DNA of 64,000 nucleotides, taken from Sepiola atlantica. Its lineage: Eukaryota > Mollusca > Cephalopoda > Sepiida > Sepiolidae. Position numbers and translations under genes: made by a program. Below the pieces are notes generated by a model. The model made no database searches, was not told the DNA's origin, and saw only the letters and a program-made list of their open reading frames with translations. The first letter of the stretch is position 1, and each line of letters opens with the position of its first letter. The stretch is from the NCBI GenBank assembly GCA_963556195.1, contig CAUVYP010000586.1, forward strand, positions 2,356,001 to 2,420,000, written 5' to 3'. Positions 49,167 to 63,500 of this stretch are shown here, piece after piece.

Positions 49167-51026
49167 TTAGCGCGTTTTTAAGTTGATATCGCTTTTGTTT
49201 ATAACTTCCACATTTATTCGAATTGTGCAACGAAACTTTGCACAGATTAGCGGAGTCACATTTTCTACTGAAGTACGAAGTTTCAGAAGTGCAGCTCTTG
49301 TACTGCCGGAGATATGTCGATACAGACTGAATACGCAAAACATCAACAAAATTTAGCGCGTTTTAAAGTTGATATCGCTTTTGTTTATAACTTCCACATT
49401 TATTCGAATTGTGCAACGAAACTTTGCACAGATTAGCGGAGTCACATTTTCTACTGAAGTACCAAGTTTCAGAAGTGCAGCTCTTGTACTGCCGGAGATA
49501 TGTCGATACAAACTGAATACGCAAAACATCAACAAAATTTAGCGCGTTTTAAAGTTGATATCGCTTTTGTTTATAACTTCCACATTTATTCGAATTGTGC
49601 AACGAAACTTTGCACAAATTAGCGGAGTCACATTTTCTACTGAAGTACCAAGTTTCAGAAGTGCAGTTCTTGTACTGCCGGAGATATGTCGATACAAACT
49701 GAATACGCAAAACATCAACAAAATTTAGCGCGTTTTAAAGTTGATATCGCTTTTGTGTATAACTTCCACATTTATTCGAATTGTGCAACGAAACTTAGCA
49801 CAGATTAGCGGAGTCACATGTTCTACTGAAGTACCAAGTTTCATAAGTGCAGCTCTTGTACTGCCGGAGATATGTCGATACAAACTGAATACGCAAAACA
49901 TCAACAAAATTTAGCGCGTTTTAAAGTTGATATCGCTTTTGTTTATAACTTCCACATTTATTCGAATTGTGCAACGAAACTTTGCAGACAGTCGCGGATA
50001 GGCCTTTTCTACTGAAGTACCAAGTTTCAGAAGTGCAGCTCTTGTACTGCCGGAGATATGTCGATACAAACTGAATACGCAAAACATCAACAAAATTTAG
50101 CGCGTTTTAAAGTTGATATCGCTTTTGTTTATAACTTCCACATTTATTCGAATTGTGCAACGAAACTTAGCACAGATTAGCGGAGTCACATGTTCTACTG
50201 AAGTACCAAGTTTCAGAAGTGCAGCTCTTGTACTGCCGGAGATATGTCGATACAAACTGAATACGCAAAACATCAACAAAATTTAGCGCGTTTTAAAGTT
50301 GATATCGCTTTTGTGTATAACTTCCACATTTATTCGAATTGTGCAACGAAACTTAGCATAAATTAGCGGAGTCACATGTTCTACTGAAGTACCAAGTTTC
50401 AGAAGTGCAGCTCTTGTACTGCCGGAGATATGTCGATACAAACTGAATACGCAAAACATCAACAAAATTTAGCGCGTTTTAAAGTTGATATCGCTTTTGT
50501 TTATAACTTCCACATTTATTCGAATTGTGCAACGAAACTTTGCACAGATTAGCGGAGTCACATGCTCTACTGAAGTACCAAGTTTCAGAAGTGCAGCTCT
50601 TTTACTGCCGGAGATATGTCGATACAAACTGAATACGCAAAACATCAACAAAATTTAGCGCGTTTTTAAGTTGATATCGCTTTTGTTTATAACTTCCACA
50701 TTTATTCGAATTGTGCAACGGAACTTTGCACAGATAAGCGGAGTCACATGTTCTACTGAAGTACCAAGTTTCAGAAGTGCAGCTCTTGTACTGCCGGAGA
50801 TATGTCGATACAGACTGAATACGCAAAACATCAACAAAATTTAGCGCGTTTTAATGTTGATATCGCTTTTGTTTATAACTTCCACATTTATTCGAATTGT
50901 GCAACGAAACTTAGCACAGATTAGCGGAGTCACATGTTCTACTGAAGTACCAAGTTTCAGAAGTGCAGCTCTTGTACTGCCGGAGATATGTCGATACAAA
51001 CTGAATACGCAAAACATCAACAAAAT

Positions 51027-51956
51027 TTAGTGCGATTTAAAGTTGATATCGCTTTTGTTTATAACTTCACCATTCTTTAGAATTGTGCAACGAAACTTTG
51101 CAGAGATAAGCGGAGTCACATGCTCTACTGAAGTACCAAGTTTCAGAAGTGCAGCTCTTTTACTGCCAGAGATATGTCGATACAAACTGAATACGCAAAA
51201 CATCAACAAAATTTAGCGCGTTTTTAAGTTGATATCGCTTTTGTTTATAACTTCCACATTTATTCGAATTGTGCAACGAAACTTTGCACAGATTAGCGGA
51301 GTCACATTTTCTACTGAAGTACCAAGTTTCAGAAGTGCAGCTCTTGTACTGCCGGAGATATGTCGATACAGACTGAATACGCAAAACATCAACAAAATTT
51401 AGCGCGTTTTAAAGTTGATATCGCTTTTGTTTATAACTTCCACATTTATTCGAATTGTGCAACGAAACTTTGCACAGATTAGCGGAGTCACGTGTTCTAC
51501 TGAAGTACCAAGTTTCAGAAGTGCAGCTCTTGTACTGCCGGAGATATGTCGATACAAACTGAATACGCAAAACATCAACAAAATTTAGCGCGTTTTAAAG
51601 TTGATATCGCTTTTGTTTATAACTTCCACATTTATTCGAATTGTGCAACGAAACTTTGCACAGATTAGCGGAGTCACATTTTCTACTGAAGTACCAAGTT
51701 TCAGAAGTGCAGCTCTTGTACTGCCGGAGATATGTCGATACAAACTGAATACGCAAAACATCAACAAAATTTAGCGCGTTTTAAAGTTGATATCGCTTTT
51801 GTGTATAACTTCCACATTTATTCGAATTGTGCAACGAGACTTAGCACAGATTAGCGGAGTCACATGTTCTACTGAAGTACCAAGTTTCAGAAGTGCAGCT
51901 CTTGTACTGCCGGAGATATGTCGATACAAACTGAATACGCAAACTATCAACAAAAT
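51027..51956. repeat. G-headed sub-unit of 5 monomers
   Basis: Order G-A-E-A-L*, where L* joins an E-type block to the 'aactatc' tail and carries a private 'gcaacgagac' near 51,833. It is the first and shortest of a run of sub-units that share the G-A-E-A head. Confidence 0.78.
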
Positions 51957-53257
51957 TTAGTGCGATTTAAAGTTGATATCGCTTTTGTTTATAACTTCAC
52001 CATTCTTTAGAATTGTGCAACGAAACTTTGCAGAGATAAGCGGAGTCACATGCTCTACTGAAGTACCAAGTTTCAGAAGTGCAGCTCTTTTACTGCCGGA
52101 GATATGTCGATACAAACTGAATACGCAAAACATCAACAAAATTTAGCGCGTTTTTAAGTTGATATCGCTTTTGTTTATAACTTCCACATTTATTCGAATT
52201 GTGCAACGAAACTTTGCACAGATTAGCGGAGTCACATTTTCTACTGAAGTACCAAGTTTCAGAAGTGCAGCTCTTGTACTGCCGGAGATATGTCGATACA
52301 GACTGAATACGCAAAACATCAACAAAATTTAGCGCGTTTTAAAGTTGATATCGCTTTTGTTTATAACTTCCACATTTATTCGAATTGTGCAACGAAACTT
52401 TGCACAGATTAGCGGAGTCACATGTTCTACTGAAGTACCAAGTTTCAGAAGTGCAGCTGTTGTACTGCCGGAGATATGTCGATACAAACTGAATACGCAA
52501 AACATCAACAAAATTTAGCGCGTTTTAAAGTTGATATCGCTTTTGTTTATAACTTCCACATTTATTCGAATTGTGCAACGAAACTTTGCACAGATTAGCG
52601 GAGTCACATTTTCTACTGAAGTACCAAGTTTCAGAAGTGCAGCTCTTGTACTGCCGGAGATATGTCGATACAAACTGAATACGCAAAACATCAACAAAAT
52701 TTAGCGCGTTTAAAGGTGATATCGCTTTTGTTTATAACTTCCACATTTATTCGAATTGTGCAACGAAACTTAGCACAGATTAGCGGAGTCACATGTTCTA
52801 CTGAAGTACCAAGTTTCAGAAGTGCAGCTCTTGTACTGCCGGAGATATGTCGATACAAACTGAATACGCAAAACATCAACAAAATTTAGCGCGTTTTAAA
52901 GTTGATATCGCTTTTGTTTATAACTTCCACATTTATTCGAATTGTGCAACGAAACTTTGCACAGATTAGCGGAGTCACATTTTCTACTGAAGTACCAAGT
53001 TTCAGAAGTGCAGCTCTTGTACTGCCGGAGATATGTCGATACAAACTGAATACGCTAAACATCAACAAAATTTAGCGCGTTTTAAAGTTGATATCGCTTT
53101 TGTTTATAACTTCCACATTTATTCGAATTGTGCAACGAAACTTTGCACAGATTAGCGGAGTCACATGTTCTACTGAAGTACCAAGTTTCAGAAGTGCAGC
53201 TCTTGTACTGCCGGAGATATGTCGATACAAACTGAATACGCAAACTATCAACAAAAT
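51957..53257. repeat. G-headed sub-unit of 7 monomers
   Basis: Order G-A-E-A-E-A-L*, equal to the previous 5-mer with one more E-A pair. It contains the 185-bp deletion monomer at 52,701-52,885 and 'acgctaaac' near 53,054. Confidence 0.78.
52701..52885. repeat. 185-bp deletion monomer in 41-mer copy 1
   Basis: 'gcgttttaaagttg' has become 'gcgtttaaaggtg' around 52,709-52,717, one base shorter. The identical change recurs 7,624 bp downstream, so it predates the 41-mer duplication. Confidence 0.93.
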
Positions 53258-55117
53258 TTAGTGCGATTTAAAGTTGATATCGCTTTTGTTTATAACTTCA
53301 CCATTCTTTAGAATTGTGCAACGAAACTTTGCAGAGATAAGCGGAGTCACATGCTCTACTGAAGTACCAAGTTTCAGAAGTGCAGCTCTTATACTGCCGG
53401 AGATATGTCGATACAAACTGAATACGCAAAACATCAACAAAATTTAGCGCGTTTTTAAGTTGATATCGCCTTTGTTTATAACTTCCACATTTATTCGAAT
53501 TGTGCAACGAAACTTTGCACAGATTAGCGGAGTCACATTTTCTACTGAAGTACCAAGTTTCAGAAGTGCAGCTCTTGTACTGCCGGAGATATGTCGATAC
53601 AGACTGAATACGCAAAACATCAACAAAATTTAGCGCGTTTTAAAGTTGATATCGCTTTTGTTTATAACTTCCACATTTATTCGAATTGTGCAACGAAACT
53701 TTGCACAGATTAGCAGAGTCACATGTTCTACTGAAGTACCAAGTTTCAGAAGTGCAGCTGTTGTACTGCCGGAGATATGTCGATACAAACTGAATACGCA
53801 AAACATCAACAAAATTTAGCGCGTTTTAAAGTTGATATCGCTTTTGTTTATAACTTCCACATTTATTCGAATTGTGCAACGAAACTTTGCACAGATTAGC
53901 GGAGTCACATTTTCTACTGAAGTACCAAGTTTCAGAAGTGCAGCTCTTGTACTGCCGGAGATATGTCGATACAAACTGAATACGCAAAACATCAACAAAA
54001 TTTAGCGCGTTTTAAAGTTGATATCGCTTTTGTGTATAACTTCCACATTTATTCGAATTGTGCAACGAAACTTAGCACAGATTAGCGGAGTCACATGTTC
54101 TACTGAAGTACCAAGTTTCAGAAGTGCAGCTCTTGTACTGCCGGAGATATGTCGATACAAACTGAATACGCAAAACATCAACAAAATTTAGCGCGTTTTA
54201 AAGTTGATATCGCTTTTGTTTATAACTTCCACATTTATTCGAATTGTGCAACGAAACTTTGCACAGATTAGCGGAGTCACATTTTCTACTGAAGTACCAA
54301 GTTTCAGAAGTGCAGCTCTTGTACTGCCGGAGATATGTCGATACAAACTGAATACGCAAAACATCAACAAAATTTAGCGCGTTTTAAAGTTGATATCGCT
54401 TTTGTTTATAACTTCCACATTTATTCGAATTGTGCAACGAAACTTTGCAGACAGTCGCGGATAGGCCTTTTCTACTGAAGTACAAAGTTTCAGAAGTGCA
54501 GCTCTTGTACTGCCGGAGATATGTCGATACAAACTGAATACGCAAAACATCAACAAAATTTAGCGCGTTTTAAAGTTGATATCGCTTTTGTTTATAACTT
54601 CCACATTTTTTCGAATTGTGCAACGAAACTTTGCACAGATTAGCGGAGTCACATTTTCTACTGAAGTACCAAGTTTCAGAAGTGCAGCTCTTGTACTGCC
54701 GGAGATATGTCGATACAAACTGAATACGCAAAACATCAACAAAATTTAGCGCGTTTTAAAGTTGATATCGCTTTTGTGTATAACTTCCACATTTATTCGA
54801 ATTGTGCAACGAAACTTTGCACAGATTAGCGGAGTCACATGTTCTACTGAAGTACCAAGTTTCAGAAGTGCAGCTCTTGTACTGCCGGAGATATGTCGAT
54901 ACAGACTGAATACGCAAAACATCAACAAAATTTAGCGCGTTTTAAAGTTGATATCGCTTTTGTTTATAACTTCCACATTTATTCGAATTGTGCAACGAAA
55001 CTTAGCACAGATTAGCGGAGTCACATTTTCTACTGAAGTACCAAGTTTCAGAAGTGCAGCTCTTGTACTGCCGGAGATATGTCGATACAAACTGAATACG
55101 CAAACTATCAACAAAAT
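53258..55117. repeat. G-headed sub-unit of 10 monomers
   Basis: Order G-A-E-A-E-A-Q-A-E-L, longer again by a Q-A-E run. The Q monomer has 'gtacaaag' near 54,481, and the following A has 'cacattttttcg' near 54,604, a change absent from the second 41-mer copy. Confidence 0.76.
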
Positions 55118-56791
55118 TTAGTGCGATTTAAAGTTGATATCGCTTTTGTTTATAACTTCACCATTCTTTAGAATTGTGCAACGAAACTTTGCAGAGATAA
55201 GCGGAGTCACATGCTCTACTGAAGTACCAAGTTTCAGAAGTGCAGCTCTTGTACTGCCGGAGATATGTCGATACAAACTGAATACGCAAAACATCAACAA
55301 AATTTAGCGCGTTTTTAAGTTGATATCGCTTTTGTTTATAACTTCCACATTTATTCGAATTGTGCAACGAAACTTTGCACAGATTAGCGGAGTCACATTT
55401 TCTACTGAAGTACGAAGTTTCAGAAGTTCAGCTCTTGTACTGCCGGAGATATGTCGATACAGACTGAATACGCAAAACATCAACAAAATTTAGCGCGTTT
55501 TAAAGTTGATATCGCTTTTGTTTATAACTTCCACATTTATTCGAATTGTGCAACGAAACTTTGCACAGATTAGCGGAGTCACATTTTCTACTGAAGTACC
55601 AAGTTTCAGAAGTGCAGCTCTTGTACTGCCGGAGATATGTCGATACAAACTGAATACGCAAAACATCAACAAAATTTAGCGCGTTTTAAAGTTGATATCG
55701 CTTTTGTTTATAACTTCCACATTTATTCGAATTGTGCAACGAAACTTTGCACAGATTAGCGGAGTCACATTTTCTACTGAAGTACCAAGTTTCAGAAGTG
55801 CAGCTCTTGTACTGCCGGAGATATGTCGATACAAACTGAATACGCAAAACATCAACAAAATTTAGCGCGTTTTAAAGTTGATATCGCTTTTGTGTATAAC
55901 TTCCACATTTATTCGAATTGTGCAACGAAACTTAGCACAGATTAGCGGAGTCACATGTTCTACTGAAGTACCAAGTTTCATAAGTGCAGCTCTTGTACTG
56001 CCGGAGATATGTCGATACAAACTGAATACGCAAAACATCAACAAAATTTAGCGCGTTTTAAAGTTGATATCGCTTTTGTTTATAACTTCCACATTTATTC
56101 GAATTGTGCAACGAAACTTTGCAGACAGTCGCGGATAGGCCTTTTCTACTGAAGTACCAAGTTTCAGAAGTGCAGCTGTTGTACTGCCGGAGATATGTCG
56201 ATACAAACTGAATACGCAAAACATCAACAAAATTTAGCGCGTTTTAAAGTTGATATCGCTTTTGTTTATAACTTCCACATTTATTCGAATTGTGCAACGA
56301 AACTTTGCACAGATTAGCGGAGTCACATTTTCTACTGAAGTACCAAGTTTCAGAAGTGCAGCTCTTGTACTGCCGGAGATATGTCGATACAAACTGAATA
56401 CGCAAAACATCAACAAAATTTAGCGCGTTTTAAAGTTGATATCGCTTTTGTGTATAACTTGCACATTTATTCGAATTGTGCAACGAAACTTAGCACAGAT
56501 TAGCGGAGTCACATGTTCTACTGAAGTACCAAGTTTCAGAAGTGCAGCTCTTGTACTGCCGGAGATATGTCGATACAAACTGAATACGCAAAACATCAAC
56601 AAAATTTAGCGCGTTTTAAAGTTGATATCGCTTTTGTGTATAACTTCCACATTTATTCGAATTGTGCAACGAAACTTAGCATAAATTAGCGGAGTCACAT
56701 GTTCTACTGAAGTACCAAGTTTCAGAAGTGCAGCTCTTGTACTGCCGGAGATATGTCGATACAAACTGAATACGCAAAACATCAACAAAAT
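55118..56791. repeat. G-headed sub-unit of 9 monomers
   Basis: Order G-A-A-A-E-Q-A-E-E. After the G it repeats the A-A-A-E-Q-A-E-E run of 46,749-48,236. Markers are 'gaagttcagctc' near 55,424 and 'cagctgttg' in Q near 56,176. Confidence 0.76.
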
Positions 56792-58837
56792 TTAGCGCGT
56801 TTTAAAGTTGATATCGCTTTTGTTTATAACTTCCACATTTATTCGAATTGTGCAACGAAACTTTGCACAGATTAGCGGAGTCACATTTTCTACTGAAGTA
56901 CGAAGTTTCAGAAGTGCAGCTCTTGTACTGCCGGAGATATGTCGATACAGACTGAATACGCAAAACATCAACAAAATTTAGCGCGTTTTAAAGTTGATAT
57001 CGCTTTTGTTTATAACTTCCACATTTATTCGAATTGTGCAACGAAACTTTGCACAGATTAGCGGAGTCACATTTTCTACTGAAGTACCAAGTTTCAGAAG
57101 TGCAGCTCTTGTACTGCCGGAGATATGTCGATACAAACTGAATACGCAAAACATCAACAAAATTTAGCGCGTTTTAAAGTTGATATCGCTTTTGTTTATA
57201 ACTTCCACATTTATTCGAATTGTGCAACGAAACTTTGCACAAATTAGCGGAGTCACATTTTCTACTGAAGTACCAAGTTTCAGAAGTGCAGTTCTTGTAC
57301 TGCCGGAGATATGTCGATACAAACTGAATACGCAAAACATCAACAAAATTTAGCGCGTTTTAAAGTTGATATCGCTTTTGTGTATAACTTCCACATTTAT
57401 TCGAATTGTGCAACGAAACTTAGCACAGATTAGCGGAGTCACATGTTCTACTGAAGTACCAAGTTTCATAAGTGCAGCTCTTGTACTGCCGGAGATATGT
57501 CGATACAAACTGAATACGCAAAACATCAACAAAATTTAGCGCGTTTTAAAGTTGATATCGCTTTTGTTTATAACTTCCACATTTATTCGAATTGTGCAAC
57601 GAAACTTTGCAGACAGTCGCGGATAGGCCTTTTCTACTGAAGTACCAAGTTTCAGAAGTGCAGCTCTTGTACTGCCGGAGATATGTCGATACAAACTGAA
57701 TACGCAAAACATCAACAAAATTTAGCGCGTTTTAAAGTTGATATCGCTTTTGTTTATAACTTCCACATTTATTCGAATTGTGCAACGAAACTTAGCACAG
57801 ATTAGCGGAGTCACATGTTCTACTGAAGTACCAAGTTTCAGAAGTGCAGCTCTTGTACTGCCGGAGATATGTCGATACAAACTGAATACGCAAAACATCA
57901 ACAAAATTTAGCGCGTTTTAAAGTTGATATCGCTTTTGTGTATAACTTCCACATTTATTCGAATTGTGCAACGAAACTTAGCATAAATTAGCGGAGTCAC
58001 ATGTTCTACTGAAGTACCAAGTTTCAGAAGTGCAGCTCTTGTACTGCCGGAGATATGTCGATACAAACTGAATACGCAAAACATCAACAAAATTTAGCGC
58101 GTTTTAAAGTTGATATCGCTTTTGTTTATAACTTCCACATTTATTCGAATTGTGCAACGAAACTTTGCACAGATTAGCGGAGTCACATTTTCTACTGAAG
58201 TACCAAGTTTCAGAAGTGCAGCTCTTTTACTGCCGGAGATATGTCGATACAAACTGAATACGCAAAACATCAACAAAATTTAGCGCGTTTTTAAGTTGAT
58301 ATCGCTTTTGTTTATAACTTCCACATTTATTCGAATTGTGCAACGGAACTTTGCACAGATAAGCGGAGTCACATGTTCTACTGAAGTACCAAGTTTCAGA
58401 AGTGCAGCTCTTGTACTGCCGGAGATATGTCGATACAGACTGAATACGCAAAACATCAACAAAATTTAGCGCGTTTTAATGTTGATATCGCTTTTGTTTA
58501 TAACTTCCACATTTATTCGAATTGTGCAACGAAACTTAGCACAGATTAGCGGAGTCACATGTTCTACTGAAGTACCAAGTTTCAGAAGTGCAGCTCTTGT
58601 ACTGCCGGAGATATGTCGATACAAACTGAATACGCAAAACATCAACAAAATTTAGTGCGATTTAAAGTTGATATCGCTTTTGTTTATAACTTCACCATTC
58701 TTTAGAATTGTGCAACGAAACTTTGCAGAGATAAGCGGAGTCACATGCTCTACTGAAGTACCAAGTTTCAGAAGTGCAGCTCTTTTACTGCCAGAGATAT
58801 GTCGATACAAACTGAATACGCAAAACATCAACAAAAT

Positions 58838-59022
58838 TTAGCGCGTTTTTAATTTGTATCGCTTTTGTTTATAACTTCCACATTTATTCGAATTGTGCAA
58901 CGAAACTTTGCACAGATTAGCGGAGTCACATTTTCTACTGAAGTACCAAGTTTCAGAAGTGCAGCTCTTGTACTGCCGGAGATATGTCGATACAGACTGA
59001 ATACGCAAAACATCAACAAAAT
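58838..59022. repeat. 185-bp deletion monomer private to 41-mer copy 2
   Basis: 'tttttaagttgatatcgc' is replaced by 'tttttaatttgtatcgc' around 58,851-58,858, one base short. The equivalent monomer in copy 1 (51,213-51,398) is intact, so this change postdates the 41-mer duplication. It also removes the EcoRV site. Confidence 0.92.
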
Positions 59023-60324
59023 TTAGCGCGTTTTAAAGTTGATATCGCTTTTGTTTATAACTTCCACATTTATTCGAATTGTGCAACGAAACTTTGCACA
59101 GATTAGCGGAGTCACGTGTTCTACTGAAGTACCAAGTTTCAGAAGTGCAGCTCTTGTACTGCCGGAGATATGTCGATACAAACTGAATACGCAAAACATC
59201 AACAAAATTTAGCGCGTTTTAAAGTTGATATCGCTTTTGTTTATAACTTCCACATTTATTCGAATTGTGCAACGAAACTTTGCACAGATTAGCGGAGTCA
59301 CATTTTCTACTGAAGTACCAAGTTTCAGAAGTGCAGCTCTTGTACTGCCGGAGATATGTCGATACAAACTGAATACGCAAAACATCAACAAAATTTAGCG
59401 CGTTTTAAAGTTGATATCGCTTTTGTGTATAACTTCCACATTTATTCGAATTGTGCAACGAGACTTAGCACAGATTAGCGGAGTCACATGTTCTACTGAA
59501 GTACCAAGTTTCAGAAGTGCAGCTCTTGTACTGCCGGAGATATGTCGATACAAACTGAATACGCAAACTATCAACAAAATTTAGTGCGATTTAAAGTTGA
59601 TATCGCTTTTGTTTATAACTTCACCATTCTTTAGAATTGTGCAACGAAACTTTGCAGAGATAAGCGGAGTCACATGCTCTACTGAAGTACCAAGTTTCAG
59701 AAGTGCAGCTCTTTTACTGCCGGAGATATGTCGATACAAACTGAATACGCAAAACATCAACAAAATTTAGCGCGTTTTTAAGTTGATATCGCTTTTGTTT
59801 ATAACTTCCACATTTATTCGAATTGTGCAACGAAACTTTGCACAGATTAGCGGAGTCACATTTTCTACTGAAGGACCAAGTTTCAGAAGTGCAGCTCTTG
59901 TACTGCCGGAGATATGTCGATACAGACTGAATACGCAAAACATCAACAAAATTTAGCGCGTTTTAAAGTTGATATCGCTTTTGTTTATAACTTCCACATT
60001 TATTCGAATTGTGCAACGAAACTTTGCACAGATTAGCGGAGTCACATGTTCTACTGAAGTACCAAGTTTCAGAAGTGCAGCTGTTGTACTGCCGGAGATA
60101 TGTCGATACAAACTGAATACGCAAAACATCAACAAAATTTAGCGCGTTTTAAAGTTGATATCGCTTTTGTTTATAACTTCCACATTTATTCGAATTGTGC
60201 AACGAAACTTTGCACAGATTAGCGGAGTCACATTTTCTACTGAAGTACCAAGTTTCAGAAGTGCAGCTCTTGTACTGCCGGAGATATGTCGATACAAACT
60301 GAATACGCAAAACATCAACAAAAT

Positions 60325-60509
60325 TTAGCGCGTTTAAAGGTGATATCGCTTTTGTTTATAACTTCCACATTTATTCGAATTGTGCAACGAAACTTAGCAC
60401 AGATTAGCGGAGTCACATGTTCTACTGAAGTACCAAGTTTCAGAAGTGCAGCTCTTGTACTGCCGGAGATATGTCGATACAAACTGAATACGCAAAACAT
60501 CAACAAAAT
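60325..60509. repeat. 185-bp deletion monomer, twin of 52,701-52,885
   Basis: Carries the same 'gcgtttaaaggtg' change (near 60,332-60,341). The spacing of 7,624 bp equals 41 monomers minus the two single-base deletions between matching points. Confidence 0.93.
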
Positions 60510-63500
60510 TTAGCGCGTTTTAAAGTTGATATCGCTTTTGTTTATAACTTCCACATTTATTCGAATTGTGCAACGAAACTTTGCACAGATTAGCGGAGTC
60601 ACATTTTCTACTGAAGTACCAAGTTTCAGAAGTGCAGCTCTTGTACTGCCGGAGATATGTCGATACAAACTGAATACGCTAAACATCAACAAAATTTAGC
60701 GCGTTTTAAAGTTGATATCGCTTTTGTTTATAACTTCCACATTTATTCGAATTGTGCAACGAAACTTTGCACAGATTAGCGGAGTCACATGTTCTACTGA
60801 AGTACCAAGTTTCAGAAGTGCAGCTCTTGTACTGCCGGAGATATGTCGATACAAACTGAATACGCAAACTATCAACAAAATTTAGTGCGATTTAAAGTTG
60901 ATATCGCTTTTGTTTATAACTTCACCATTCTTTAGAATTGTGCAACGAAACTTTGCAGAGATAAGCGGAGTCACATGCTCTACTGAAGTACCAAGTTTCA
61001 GAAGTGCAGCTCTTGTACTGCCGGAGATATGTCGATACAAACTGAATACGCAAAACATCAACAAAATTTAGCGCGTTTTTAAGTTGATATCGCCTTTGTT
61101 TATAACTTCCACATTTATTCGAATTGTGCAACGAAACTTTGCACAGATTAGCGGAGTCACATTTTCTACTGAAGTACCAAGTTTCAGAAGTGCAGCTCTT
61201 GTACTGCCGGAGATATGTCGATACAGACTGAATACGCAAAACATCAACAAAATTTAGCGCGTTTTAAAGTTGATATCGCTTTTGTTTATAACTTCCACAT
61301 TTATTCGAATTGTGCAACGAAACTTTGCACAGATTAGCAGAGTCACATGTTCTACTGAAGTACCAAGTTTCAGAAGTGCAGCTGTTGTACTGCCGGAGAT
61401 ATGTCGATACAAACTGAATACGCAAAACATCAACAAAATTTAGCGCGTTTTAAAGTTGATATCGCTTTTGTTTATAACTTCCACATTTATTCGAATTGTG
61501 CAACGAAACTTTGCACAGATTAGCGGAGTCACATTTTCTACTGAAGTACCAAGTTTCAGAAGTGCAGCTCTTGTACTGCCGGAGATATGTCGATACAAAC
61601 TGAATACGCAAAACATCAACAAAATTTAGCGCGTTTTAAAGTTGATATCGCTTTTGTGTATAACTTCCACATTTATTCGAATTGTGCAACGAAACTTAGC
61701 ACAGATTAGCGGAGTCACATGTTCTACTGAAGTACCAAGTTTCAGAAGTGCAGCTCTTGTACTGCCGGAGATATGTCGATACAAACTGAATACGCAAAAC
61801 ATCAACAAAATTTAGCGCGTTTTAAAGTTGATATCGCTTTTGTTTATAACTTCCACATTTATTCGAATTGTGCAACGAAACTTTGCACAGATTAGCGGAG
61901 TCACATTTTCTACTGAAGTACCAAGTTTCAGAAGTGCAGCTCTTGTACTGCCGGAGATATGTCGATACAAACTGAATACGCAAAACATCAACAAAATTTA
62001 GCGCGTTTTAAAGTTGATATCGCTTTTGTTTATAACTTCCACATTTATTCGAATTGTGCAACGAAACTTTGCAGACAGTCGCGGATAGGCCTTTTCTACT
62101 GAAGTACAAAGTTTCAGAAGTGCAGCTCTTGTACTGCCGGAGATATGTCGATACAAACTGAATACGCAAAACATCAACAAAATTTAGCGCGTTTTAAAGT
62201 TGATATCGCTTTTGTTTATAACTTCCACATTTATTCGAATTGTGCAACGAAACTTTGCACAGATTAGCGGAGTCACATTTTCTACTGAAGTACCAAGTTT
62301 CAGAAGTGCAGCTCTTGTACTGCCGGAGATATGTCGATACAAACTGAATACGCAAAACATCAACAAAATTTAGCGCGTTTTAAAGTTGATATCGCTTTTG
62401 TGTATAACTTCCACATTTATTCGAATTGTGCAACGAAACTTTGCACAGATTAGCGGAGTCACATGTTCTACTGAAGTACCAAGTTTCAGAAGTGCAGCTC
62501 TTGTACTGCCGGAGATATGTCGATACAGACTGAATACGCAAAACATCAACAAAATTTAGCGCGTTTTAAAGTTGATATCGCTTTTGTTTATAACTTCCAC
62601 ATTTATTCGAATTGTGCAACGAAACTTAGCACAGATTAGCGGAGTCACATTTTCTACTGAAGTACCAAGTTTCAGAAGTGCAGCTCTTGTACTGCCGGAG
62701 ATATGTCGATACAAACTGAATACGCAAACTATCAACAAAATTTAGTGCGATTTAAAGTTGATATCGCTTTTGTTTATAACTTCACCATTCTTTAGAATTG
62801 TGCAACGAAACTTTGCAGAGATAAGCGGAGTCACATGCTCTACTGAAGTACCAAGTTTCAGAAGTGCAGCTCTTGTACTGCCGGAGATATGTCGATACAA
62901 ACTGAATACGCAAAACATCAACAAAATTTAGCGCGTTTTTAAGTTGATATCGCTTTTGTTTATAACTTCCACATTTATTCGAATTGTGCAACGAAACTTT
63001 GCACAGATTAGCGGAGTCACATTTTCTACTGAAGTACGAAGTTTCAGAAGTTCAGCTCTTGTACTGCCGGAGATATGTCGATACAGACTGAATACGCAAA
63101 ACATCAACAAAATTTAGCGCGTTTTAAAGTTGATATCGCTTTTGTTTATAACTTCCACATTTATTCGAATTGTGCAACGAAACTTTGCACAGATTAGCGG
63201 AGTCACATTTTCTACTGAAGTACCAAGTTTCAGAAGTGCAGCTCTTGTACTGCCGGAGATATGTCGATACAAACTGAATACGCAAAACATCAACAAAATT
63301 TAGCGCGTTTTAAAGTTGATATCGCTTTTGTTTATAACTTCCACATTTATTCGAATTGTGCAACGAAACTTTGCACAGATTAGCGGAGTCACATTTTCTA
63401 CTGAAGTACCAAGTTTCAGAAGTGCAGCTCTTGTACTGCCGGAGATATGTCGATACAAACTGAATACGCAAAACATCAACAAAATTTAGCGCGTTTTAAA

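Larger units (their letters stand above)
49167..56791. repeat. 41-mer HOR, copy 1 (7,625 bp)
   Basis: Forty-one monomers recur from 56,792 with the same order and rare markers: 'gtacgaag' (49,276 and 56,901), 'gcagttcttg' (near 49,665 and 57,290), 'tttcataag' (near 49,842 and 57,467), 'aacggaac' (near 50,718 and 58,343), 'cacgtgttc' (near 51,491 and 59,115) and 'gtacaaag' (near 54,481 and 62,105). One monomer (52,701-52,885) is 185 bp. Internally it contains a series of units that begin with class G and grow in length. Confidence 0.93.

Noticed and set aside
48991..49338. Reverse 115-codon ORF and related 69- to 105-codon reverse ORFs after 46 kb
   Set aside because: They come from the 'gtttttaag' variant, which removes a stop in a second reverse frame. 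They are satellite-derived, with no start context or conserved product.
52662..52889. Forward 75-codon ORF and its twin at 60,286-60,513
   Set aside because: Created by the 1-bp deletion monomers at 52,701 and 60,325; frameshift products of the repeat.
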